The notes under the pieces: model-generated
What the model was told of the DNA's origin: nothing
Seen by the model: the letters and a program-made list of their open reading frames with translations, nothing else
The model's database searches: none
Assembly: GCF_028502605.1 (NCBI RefSeq)
Contig: NC_079237.1
Location: forward strand, 3,410,001 to 3,474,000
Direction: 5' to 3'
Length of the DNA: 64,000 bases
Source of the DNA: Trichoderma breve
Lineage: Eukaryota; Ascomycota; Sordariomycetes; Hypocreales; Hypocreaceae
Translations under genes and position numbers: made by a program
Part shown: one piece after another, positions 7,929 to 17,095 of the stretch
How the letters are laid out: each line of letters begins with the position of its first letter
Position numbering within the stretch: the stretch's first letter is position 1

Positions 7929-9467
7929 GGTTGTGTTGGAAAAGTCGTGAATCGCGTGCCGCACTCGATGCGGGGCAGACAAGATCGCAGCCAGCTGCCT
8001 TTGTCATGCGCAGGTTGCGCGCAGCAAGCTGGAGGGGGGAACGTCGTATCGTATCTGATGCTGAAAGAAATAAGACTGCAAGTAGTGAATCCTTTTTAAG
8101 GTATTGCATTCGCCATTGTAGGTGTTTGGGAGCAAGCGGGGGAGCTGCCTGGAGGTTGGTTGAGGTGTGAGGTTTTGGTTACATGGATCCTTCCTTTGGT
8201 GGCTGGCCGAAGTGGCTTGTCGTGCTTCTCCCTACCTCAAACTATTGGGAAACAAGCAGCCACAATGACAAGCGGGCATGGAAGACATCAAATCCATCTT
8301 ATATTCATTTGAAAGCTTTTGAACTTTTAGAATTAATAAAGAAAGACTTATATCCATGGATGATTGATGTTTAGGAGCTGTGGTAATAGTACAGTAATTT
8401 AGTGGTGGAGTCGGTTGGTGATCGCAGCCTTGCGTTTGGAGTATCAAACACACTTCAGCATAAGCAAGCTCGATTAAATTTCTTGTATTGTTGTCTTTAG
8501 CGACTAACATGGAATGTCTTTTTCTAGTTTTTTCTAGTATTGCTATTTGTACCCTTTCTAAATTTACCATGATGCAAGATGCTGGGGGATCCGTTTAAGT
8601 ACCTATGGAGTATTCCCTTTCACGCCTCTAGATTGGTACACCGCACTCTACAAAGACAGCATTGATCATTCACCAAAGAACAACCCTAGGCTATATAGGC
8701 ACACTATTATTATCGGTAGCCCAAGCGAGCATTCTATATCCTCTGCTAACAAACTGCATAATAATCAACTAGTATATCGCGCCTTAATCGATGCTTCTCA
8801 TTATGTCTGTAGGGTAAACACCTGTGAGAGCCGAGCTGGAAGCCTCACGAATGCGCATGTACAAGCCAACGCACGTAGGGTCCAACCATCAGCGCCTCTC
8901 TCGATTGTATTATTCTGCGGTACAATCGAGTACGAGAGCGCTCCAATGATCGCATGTTGGACAAAAGTCCTCCTAGGTCACGGAATTTGCCTTCGGACAT
9001 GCATATGATCGGCATAGTGGACACCCGATCTGGCGGCCGGAATCCTTCGTGACTGTCCGTCACGGCGCCGGCGACGCAGATGACCAAGAAATGACTGCAA
9101 GCCAAGGCACGAGGCAGAATCATATTGTACTGGATGAAACGTACAGAGTTGATCATGTATTGTTTAGGTCAGGAAGGAATCCAGGCAGGAAGAATAAATA
9201 AAGCGGTGAACCCATCATCCCTTGATGGTTGTTTCTGCTGTTTTCATCTCTTGACATCAACACCTGCATCACCACCACCAAAACAATTCGATGCAAGCTC
9301 AAATTACACGTATTTTTGTCAAACGCCAATCAGCACCCGATTGATACAATAAAAGCAACCACATCACAGCATCACTCCAGTTGAAAAAGCACAGACTGTT
9401 TCAGTCTCCGGCATCTGCTATCCGTGGCAACGCACTTCCGCGCAGATCAGTATTACTCGTATTAACT
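7929..9467. other. Intergenic region, no gene seen
   Basis: Short open frames on both strands lack recognisable domains or splice-linked partners. The part near 7929 is presumably the promoter of the minus-strand gene. No repeats or RNA genes were noticed. Confidence 0.5.
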
Positions 9468-9638
9468 ATGTCTGAAGGCGAGCTCGTCTACCACCATGCG
9501 TGTGGGCACTACCACCGCCGGGACTTGTCGAACCGCGATCGACACCGCCCAAGACGAGAGAACTGGAGCGCCATGAAGTTTTGGGACGAAGTGCTCTACA
9601 GCATTGGCGACTTTTACTACAAAGTGCGGAGAGGATAA
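9468..9638 (+). CDS. Possible 56-residue small protein
   Basis: The ATG at 9468 opens a 56-codon frame with a biased, non-random composition: an N-terminal HHACGHYHRRDL motif rich in His/Arg, a basic centre, and a C-terminal amphipathic WDEVLYSIGDFYYKVRRG. It lies alone in a 3.6-kb gene-poor stretch. It is kept as a candidate because the ending looks protein-like. There is no family recognition and no splice evidence, and a chance ORF is quite possible. Confidence 0.3.
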   Translation: MSEGELVYHHACGHYHRRDLSNRDRHRPRRENWSAMKFWDEVLYSIGDFYYKVRRG

Positions 9639-11554
9639 GTTTCATTTCTATCGATTCAATACTTTGCGGCGTTGCATAAGCGAGTGGTTCCATTTTAGAG
9701 AGCAGATTGCATTACGATACGGATGACCTGAGCACCATTCAAACTCGCATCTTCACCTACCTAGGTAGGCGAGAATAGAAAAAGAAACAAAAAAAGAACA
9801 AGCAGCGTCAATGAGCCCCCGGAGCAACTTCCAGGGCCGGATAGTCGGCTCCCCAAACGGGCCGTATCCGAAGCGCAGCCCATCAGTGTGCCGTGGCTCC
9901 GAGAAAGGGAGGAAAAGAGCAACATTCACGAATCGCGAGTCCGAAAGGGCAGTTGAACGGAGTAGCGCAGCTCCTCAGCCACTACGGCACCGAGGTCCCG
10001 AAAATGGGAAAAATAGAACTGGATCGAGAGAGGAGCAGCGAAAAAAGAATGGCGAAGAGAGGAGGGAATAATGCGAGTGTCAGACGAGGGTGGGCCGGGG
10101 GGGCATGTTTGGTTCCTGGGCTAGCCGCTTTTTCGATGCGAAACAGTAACAGGTTGGAGAGAGGAGAGAGGCTCGGCTGGAGGAGGAGGGTGGAATCTTT
10201 TTCTGTACGGTATGGTATGGAGGTTAGAGTTACAGCATGGAAGCAAGCACAGATATTTTTGCAACAATGAAGCAACATGTGCCAACAAGGCTGGCCAAGA
10301 CAAGGCGAGCACGGCCTGTCGCATGTGAAAAGAGGCTCAGATGAGACTTGGAGGCCCTTGACGCGTCACCCGAGGGAAAAAGGGAGAGGGCTGTAATTGA
10401 TACCAAGCAAAAACCAAGCAAATGCCAAGTACCTCGTAATTGAAATGGCTGAATCAAATCACCACGCATTCTCATTGTTCGTAACAAGAAATGTAGAAAA
10501 AATAGTGCCTCGACAAGCAAAAACATGTGCCAAGCACTAGGAACCCCGAAAGCTTCATTTCCATGCTAATTTGAACACCAGTCGCCCAGAATATGCAAGG
10601 ACTGCGAGAGTGAAGATCATTCTGCGAGCGGTCAAATGTCACTTTATTGCTTCATTTCGCCCAGACGGGACCTGTAACGTGCCTCGCCTCGCCTCGCATT
10701 GTCGTGCTGTACAGTAGTCAGGGGAAATACGCCTGTGGAGAGAGCATCTCTTTAGTCGCATTTCGAAAGCCCCCTTTCCGTATTTTCTCACCAGAGCGAG
10801 CTGGGGTCCACACCTTGTTTTCACCTGATGGCACACAGTGCAGGAATTCGGCTTCGAGAAGACTCGTGTAGTTATTTCTTAGCAGACGTACAGCCCTTCG
10901 TGTGTGATGAAGTGTTATGAAACGACGACACATGCGACAGTGGCGACTCAAACTTCTAATTCGCTCGCTCGCACCGTTCAAATGCAGGCCAGGGTCCTGT
11001 GACAGGGGATCTGGGGTGCGCGGACCCCCTGAACGGAGCCGCCATTGGCCCTGATCTCCCCCAAAACAAGCTTCCAAGTCTCCTCAACTGCGCCTCCCAT
11101 TAGTCCCAGTAGCGCAAGTGGCTACATATGTCCAGCAAATGGATCATCCACTGATCAATGGCTTCAGGGCAGGTAGGCGCTCGGGTACCTTGCCTAGGCC
11201 TGCTAGCCAGGGGTGACCCCTGTTCTGTCGCATCTAATTTCCCCTTGCCCTGGATCCTCCGACTCTCCTGGCGCGACAACAAAACACTCGCCGCCTGCTC
11301 CATGGCGCCGTTTGAACGGTTCAGATCTCTTTTTCGCATCTTTCTTTTGATTTTGTAGCTAATTCATCATTTTTGAGGGTGGCCGCCTCGTACAGTTGGC
11401 CTTTCAGACACTCTTTAGAAACAACAATCATTCCGGTGCTTCACCAACCATATCAACTTTTACCATTCTAACCACTCCCTTGTTGCTCTTCAGCACTTCC
11501 AATCGTTAGAAACAACGCAAATATCACATTTCAAAACCATCAAGAATCGTCAAA
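9639..11554. other. Long upstream region of the glucanosyltransferase gene
   Basis: About 1.9 kb without a supportable gene. Purine-rich DNA lies around 9890-10200, and a CA/TC-rich leader (about 11400-11550) precedes the GH72 start codon. Long 5' regions are common for highly expressed fungal cell-wall genes. No specific regulator site is claimed. Confidence 0.5.
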
Positions 11555-13331
11555 ATGAGCTTGTCCAAGCTCTCCGTCTCTATGCTCGCCCTGGCTGGCA
11601 GCGCCCTCTCTGCTGATCTGCCGTCCATTACCGCCAAGGTGAGCAGCCACTTTCCACTTTTCCTTCTCCAGATCTTCAACTCGCCAACGTCAAAGATCAA
11701 CCGCTAATCGTCGATTGTCGATGCAAAAAATAGGGCTCCAAGTTCTTCTACCCCAACGGCACCCAGTTTTTCATCAAGGGTGTTGCGTACCAGCAGGATG
11801 TCGGCCAGGCCGGAACCACCACCTCTGGCAACTCGACCTTCATCGACCCTCTCTCCAACGAGGCCAACTGCAAGCGTGACATTCCTCTGCTCCAGCAGCT
11901 GGGCACCAACGTGATCCGTACCTACGCCATTGACGCCACGGCCGATCACTCCGCCTGCATGAAGCTCCTCAACGATGCCGGCATCTACGTCTTCTCCGAC
12001 CTGGGAGAGCCCTCCCTGTCCATCAACCGTGACACCCCCAGCTGGAACACCGACCTCTTCGCCCGCTACAAGGCCGTCGTCGACGAGATGTCCCAGTACT
12101 CCAACGTGATTGGCTACTTTGCCGGTAACGAGGTCTCCAACGCCAAGAACAACACCGGCGCCTCTGCCTACGTCAAGGCCGCCGTCCGTGACACCAAGGC
12201 CTACATCAAGTCCAAGAACTACCGCTGGCAGGGTGTTGGCTACGCCGCCAACGACGACGTCGACATCCGCGCCGAGATTGCCGACTACTTCAACTGTGGC
12301 GAGCAGGACTCCGCCATCGACTTCTGGGGCTACAACATCTACTCTTGGTGTGGCCAGAGCTCCATGCAAAAGTCCGGATACGACGAGCAGACCACCTTCT
12401 TCTCCAACTACTCCGTCCCCGTCTTCTTCGCCGAGTACGGCTGCAACCTGCCCGACGGTGCTGCCAACCGTATCTTCCAGGAGACTGCTGCTCTGTACTC
12501 TGACACCATGACTGAGGTTTTCAGCGGTGGTATCGTCTACATGTTCTTCGAGGAGGCCAACGACTATGGTGAGTTTTTAACTACTTAAAAAAATTGAATA
12601 CCGCATGACTAACGTAATACCCAGGTCTCGTCTCCGTCAAGAACAACCAGGTTACCAAGCTCAAGGACTTCAGCGCTCTCCAGTCTCAGGTTACCAAGGC
12701 CGACCCCAAGGGTGTTGACTCCAGCGACTACAAGCCTACCAACAAGCCCGCCAGCTGCCCTGCTCTGACCGATGACTGGCAGGCCATCAACGACCTTCCC
12801 CCTACCCCTGACTCCGGCCTTTGCTCTTGCATGCAGACCTCCCTGTCTTGCGTCCGTGCCGACGATCTCTCCTCTGACGACTTCGGTGACATCTTTGGCT
12901 TCATCTGCGGCAAGTCTCCTGCCGTCTGCGCCGGTATCAACGGTGATGCTTCTACTGGTGTCTACGGTGCCTACAGCATGTGCGACGACGGTGCCAAGCT
13001 TGACTACGTCCTCGACGCCTACTACAACTCCCAGCAGAAGTCCAGCAGCGCCTGTGACTTCAACGGCCAGGCCCAGGTTGTCAGCGCCAAGCCTGCTTCT
13101 TCTTGCTCTGCCGCTCTCGCCTCTGCCAGCGCCATCAACAAGGCTGCTGCCACTGCCACCGCCCCCGTCAACTCTGGTTCCACCTCCACTGGCGACAAGG
13201 GCGCTGCTACCAGCAAGAGCGCCGCTGTTGCCGGCCGCCCCAGCTCTCAGCTGCTGAGCATTGGTGAGCTGTCCGTCGCCCTGTACATGGGTGTCGCCAT
13301 GCTTGCCGGCGGTGCCATGATTGCCCTGTAA
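11555..13331 (+). CDS. GPI-anchored 1,3-beta-glucanosyltransferase, GH72 with CBM43 (Gel/Gas type)
   Basis: Cell-wall enzyme that cleaves and re-ligates beta-1,3-glucan chains, elongating them at the outer face of the plasma membrane. Three exons: 11555-11638, 11734-12568, 12625-13331, giving 541 residues. The second intron has a clear CTAAC branch site. There is a signal peptide at 1-20. The GH72 domain spans about 28-330, with catalytic acid/base Glu161 in [10 protein letters not shown] and nucleophile Glu262 in VFFAEYGC. A cysteine-rich X8/CBM43 module follows (about 375-465; [13 protein letters not shown] onward). A Ser/Ala/Thr-rich stalk and a hydrophobic C-terminus fit GPI anchoring. 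Codon choice is strongly C-ending, as in highly expressed fungal genes. Assignment to GH72 with CBM43 is firm; the exact paralogue name is not given. Confidence 0.95.
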
Positions 13332-13970
13332 ATTTAAAAAAAGGAGGTTTCTGGAATTTTTTTTTACAGTGGGATTGTGTATGTAGATTTGGAGGTTTAT
13401 AGGAAAGTGAAATAATTATCGTCGTTTTTTTCATGTATCTTTGGATCCAGGATTTGTATGGCAAACTTTTTGTTTTTGATATACAAGGCATCATTGGTGT
13501 TGCGTGTCCGCAACTTTTTGTTTTTTTTTGGCTATTAGAACGGTAGCAGTATTGACTTTTACGATTCTACAATACTTTGAAAATTTTCTTCTTTTTTAAA
13601 TTACCTTTTTTGCTTCTTTCTTGACTCTTTTTTATCTTTCTGCTTCTTTTTGACTTCTTTTTTACCGTTTGCTTTTGACTTTTTTTTTTTTTTATCTTTT
13701 TGCTTCTTTCTGACTTGTATATATATTCGTTTTGAGATATCCTCTTGTGTGGGGTATCGTGATGGTTTATACAGGATCTTGTAAGAATTGAGAATCCCGT
13801 GCCAACATTTGTAGGAATGATTTTGTGTCTACATATCTGACTTTGAATCTTGGTCTGTGAAAATGGTCTTCAAACATGGTCAATTGGGTGGCGATTTTCG
13901 TCAAAGTGAATGGATGCCCATTGGTGAAGCCCATATGATCCAATCATGTGGATCGGCAGGACATCAAAGA
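13332..13970. other. 3' region of the GH72 gene, T-rich
   Basis: Noncoding, strongly T-rich on the plus strand, with the pyrimidine repeat described at 13605-13717. It probably includes the 3' UTR of the glucanosyltransferase. Confidence 0.5.
13605..13717. repeat. Imperfect polypyrimidine tandem repeat, about 30-bp period
   Basis: The motif TGCTTCTTTCTTGACT followed by a T run and ATCTTT recurs at about 13611, 13641, 13670 (diverged) and 13701. It is almost purely pyrimidine on the plus strand and lies 3' of the GH72 gene. Confidence 0.6.
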
Positions 13971-14079
13971 GTCTTCGTGGCGCAGTTGGCTAGCGCGTCA
14001 GTCTCATATCAAATTCGATATGATCTAAACGATAGTTTGGGCCATCTGAAGGTCGTGAGTTCGAGCCTCACCGAGGACA
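13971..14079 (+). tRNA. tRNA-Met (CAT), elongator type, with intron
   Basis: Acceptor stem GTCTTCG (13971-13977) pairs with CGAGGAC (14072-14078), with A as discriminator. The D arm is GCGC...GCGC and the T arm is GTGAG TTCGAGC CTCAC. The anticodon CAT (14005-14007) lies in GTCAGTCTCATA, which continues after an intron at 14009-14043 (35 nt) as ATCTGAAGGTC. This matches the core of yeast elongator tRNA-Met rather than the initiator. The intron sits one base 3' of the anticodon, the canonical position. Confidence 0.93.
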
Positions 14080-14578
14080 TTCTTTTTGCCTTTTATCTCT
14101 ATTATTTGCTCCGTTTTGTTGGTCTGGGGATTGGTTGTTTTTGAGGAGTTGGGGATGGGTTTTCTTTTGGGTGGTTGATTTTAATGGTGGTTGTATGTAT
14201 GTATGTGCGAGTCTTATGTGGGTTGGATGCAGAGCTTAATGACTGTTTCCTGGGAGATTAATGAGTACAGAGCGTGCAATACGCCAATTGCTCCGTAAAT
14301 ATACATGTATGCAACTTCAGAGAAACAATTGAAAACGATATGATAAGATAGACAACTGTAACAATGGCCTAATGTAAGACATGCCGTTCGATAAGGAACC
14401 AAGTCAGCCCCCGCCTTGGAATGACAAGTTTGGATCAAAGGATCACGGCCCCGCTCCGGCTTCTTCTGGCATTCTGATCTCAACGTCATCTCGTGTCTAC
14501 ATCTATGAGCTGAATCAAGCATCAACAGCACTCCAATAATACTATTAAATTTCCTTGATATCACAATTAAGATTCATC
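14080..14578. other. Intergenic region between tRNA-Met and the deaminase gene
   Basis: Nothing coding is seen. A short run of GTAT repeats lies near 14187-14205. The rest is presumably the 5' region of the gene at 14579. Confidence 0.5.
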
Positions 14579-15988
14579 ATGGCGGAACCCTCCAAGGCAA
14601 TCCACGCAACACTCATCCACTCCCTCTCTCCCACTCAGCTCCAGGTCATCCCTGACGCCCTCATCACCGTCTCCTCTTCCGGCACTATCCTCACTATTCA
14701 GCCTAACATCTCCCCATCTAAAATCTCCAATATGCTCGCTGAGCAAAACATTGAAAACACTCCTCTCACCAAACTCTCCCATGGCCAATTTCTCATCCCA
14801 GGCTTCATCGACACGCACAACCACGCCCCACAATGGATGCAGCGAGGCCTCGGCCAAGGAATGCACATCCTAGACTGGCTCGACGGCATAACTTTTCCCA
14901 ACGAAGCCAAGTTTGAAGATGCGTCTCATGCGGAAAAAGTCTATGAAAAGCTCGTTCGGGGGATGCTCAGGCAAGGCGTCACGACGGCTTCATACTATGG
15001 CTCGCTTCATGGGGAGGCAACTCGCGTGTTGGCATCGACTTGCTTGAAAGGAGGTCAGAGGGCTCTGATAGGGAAATGCAACATGGATCAAAACTCACCG
15101 TCGTTTTACTGCGAGACTTCTGCTGAGGAGTCTATTTCTGCGACGAAAGCTTGTATACAGCACATTCGAACCATTGATCCGGAAGGCTCTCTCGTCAAGC
15201 CTGTACTGACGCCTCGGTTTGCAATTTCATGTACAGCACAGCTCCTTAAATCTCTGGGAGAAATGGCGCACGAAGATCCTTCTCTGGCAATTCAGACGCA
15301 TTTCAACGAGGCTGCACAGGAAATCAACGCCACGTTATCTCTTTTCCCGGAATTTAGCAACGAGGCTGACTTGTATTCTTCGTTTGGACTTCTCACGCCG
15401 CGAAGCATCCTTGCGCACTGCACCATCATGACGCCATATGAGATCAACAAGCTGCAAGACTTGGGATGTGGCGTCGCTCATTGTCCTACCGCCAATATGA
15501 CCGTCGGGGGAGGCTTCATGGCTGCTCCTGTCAAAGAATTTCTCAGGAAGGGGATTAATGTCGGTTTGGGCACGGATTCGGGTGGTGGATATAGTTCGAG
15601 CATGTTGAATGCCATGAGGCATTCTCTCATTACTTCGTATGCAAGAGAGGCACTGTATCCTAAATTCGAGTCCGAGAAGGATGAAAGCGTCAGCAAAGAA
15701 GGAGGTGGAGGAGAAACACTGAGTTGGGAAGAGGTCTTTTACATGGCTACCAAGGGCGGAGCCAAAGTCGTAGGTTTCGACGAACAGGTTGGTGGGTTTG
15801 CTGTTGGGATGGAGTTTGATGCGTTGGTGATTGATATGCGAGATGGGCGGGAGGGGGTCAATGTGCCTTTGGATGAAGAGAATGATTCAGCGGAGAGGAT
15901 GCTGGAAAAGTTTGTCATGACGGGGGATGATCGAAATATTGCACAGGTGTATGTCAGAGGAAAGTTGGTTCATGGAGGGGATGTTTAG
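14579..15988 (+). CDS. Guanine deaminase-like amidohydrolase
   Basis: A 469-residue single-exon metal-dependent hydrolase of the amidohydrolase superfamily. It most resembles guanine deaminase, which converts guanine to xanthine and ammonia in purine salvage and catabolism. Visible landmarks: beta-strand 1 HxH motif in PGFIDTHNHAPQWMQRGLG (about residues 83-101); the metal/substrate loop QTHFNEAAQE, where the family usually has HLAE or HISE; LAHCTIMT with its metal-binding His; and GLGTDSGGGYSSSML, carrying the conserved Asp and matching the GTDxxGGYS signature of guanine deaminases. Length fits the family (about 450-480). The start at 14579 is used because the upstream in-frame start is weak and N-terminally unusual. 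Likely cytosolic. Confidence 0.85.
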   Translation: MAEPSKAIHATLIHSLSPTQLQVIPDALITVSSSGTILTIQPNISPSKISNMLAEQNIENTPLTKLSHGQFLIPGFIDTHNHAPQWMQRGLGQGMHILDWLDGITFPNEAKFEDASHAEKVYEKLVRGMLRQGVTTASYYGSLHGEATRVLASTCLKGGQRALIGKCNMDQNSPSFYCETSAEESISATKACIQHIRTIDPEGSLVKPVLTPRFAISCTAQLLKSLGEMAHEDPSLAIQTHFNEAAQEINATLSLFPEFSNEADLYSSFGLLTPRSILAHCTIMTPYEINKLQDLGCGVAHCPTANMTVGGGFMAAPVKEFLRKGINVGLGTDSGGGYSSSMLNAMRHSLITSYAREALYPKFESEKDESVSKEGGGGETLSWEEVFYMATKGGAKVVGFDEQVGGFAVGMEFDALVIDMRDGREGVNVPLDEENDSAERMLEKFVMTGDDRNIAQVYVRGKLVHGGDV

Positions 15989-16576
15989 AGATTGGAGAGA
16001 TTTGGGGAGTTGAATGTTCTCCGCTATAGAGTGCTCAAGAATCATGGTAATGACGACAAACGGTACAACCTTGCTATAATGACCTAATGATGCCCCCTTG
16101 AGTGGAAATGAAGCCTTTTGATATGCCTACTGCCCTAGACAAGCAAATACTGTATCTAGGGTTGGCATACGACGGGTAATTTCTAGATCAAGTGGAAACA
16201 TAGAGGCAAGATACAACATGACAAGCACTATCATCGGCTGAACTGGAGTGTGATGTGATTTAGTATAGTATTTCCGCTTTCCTTCGCGCCCAATGCCTCC
16301 TAGAGATCTGCAACCTCTCGTCCTCCTAGAATGCTTCGATTTTCTTCTAGAGACTCGACGAGTGCTCCTGAAACTTCCACCAACGTGTTACCATCAATGA
16401 ATCCCCCCCGTGAGAAAACCCAGACCGATGAGAAAACCCAGCCCACCGTCAATGTGGCCCTTCTCGCCTGCACACACTCAGTCAGGAAAATGCACGATGG
16501 AAAATATGAGCAGCATGTTGAACTTACCGCGCGTTCAAAACAAGACACCACCTTGTGGCAGAGCAGCAACAATATA
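15989..16576. other. Intergenic region preceding the hairpin array
   Basis: No firm gene. A minus-strand frame ending near 16300 (last residues ALVESLEENRSILGGREVADL without its first residue) looks protein-like but runs straight into the tandem array upstream, so it is not called. A short direct repeat GTGAGAAAACCCAG/GATGAGAAAACCCAG lies at about 16409-16441. Confidence 0.35.
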
Positions 16577-17095
16577 GATGACAAAGCATGAATGGGCTGG
16601 CCTTCTGCCAGTCTTGTATCAGCGTAAAGACTAGCCCACTTTGCATTCTCCGCATCAGCTGAGCCGCAACCCCGACAAGCCATGTAGACGACAAAGCATG
16701 AGTGAGTCAGTCTTTTGCTCGTCTGGTACCAGCACAAAGACTGACTCACTCCGCATTCTCAGCATCAGCTAAACTGTAACTCCGGCAACCCATGTAGACG
16801 ACAAAGCATGAATGGCACTGGTCTTTTGCCAATCTGGTACCAGCACAAAGACCAGGCCATCCATGTTTGATGGGCGAGCCAAATACCGACAAACATAAAA
16901 AAGAAAGCATAAGTGAGCCAGTCTTTTGCCAATCTTTGTACCAACACAAAGACTGACTCACTCAGCATTCTCAGCATCAGCTGAGTTGTAACTCCGACAC
17001 ACCACGTAGACGACAAAGCATGAGTGAGCCTAGTCTTCTGCTCGTCTGGTACCAGCACGAAAACTAGTCCCACGCATGCTCGCCACATGCCATCT
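16577..17095. repeat. Tandem array of five about 110-bp hairpin-forming units
   Basis: The landmark GACAAAGCATG recurs at about 16580, 16690, 16800, 16903 (AGAAAGCATA) and 17013, giving spacings of 110, 110, 101 and 111 bp. Each unit contains an inverted repeat. In unit 2 it is perfect: GTGAGTCAGTCTTT (16702-16715) against AAAGACTGACTCAC (16736-16749), with a 20-nt loop that itself contains the palindrome CTGGTACCAG. In other units the arm sequence differs but pairing is largely kept: CTGGTCTTT/AAAGACCAG in unit 3, CTAGT core in unit 5. The unit then continues with CATTCTCAGCATCAGCT. It is not recognised as a named element. Confidence 0.85.

Noticed and set aside
7679..8170. 163-codon plus-strand frame opposite the gene at 7152-7928
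   Set aside because: Antisense shadow in GC-rich coding DNA, Arg-rich without domains.
8845..9156. 103-codon minus-strand frame in the 7.9-9.5 kb gap
   Set aside because: No domain, no conserved motif and no supporting promoter or splice features.
11704..12369. 221-codon minus-strand frame opposite the GH72 gene
   Set aside because: Val/Gly-rich translation typical of the antisense of highly biased C-ending codons.
16300..17088. Minus-strand frames running through the hairpin array (repeated SLCWYQ-like peptides)
   Set aside because: The peptide repetition follows directly from the DNA tandem repeat. The frames shift between units, so a protein-coding repeat is unlikely.
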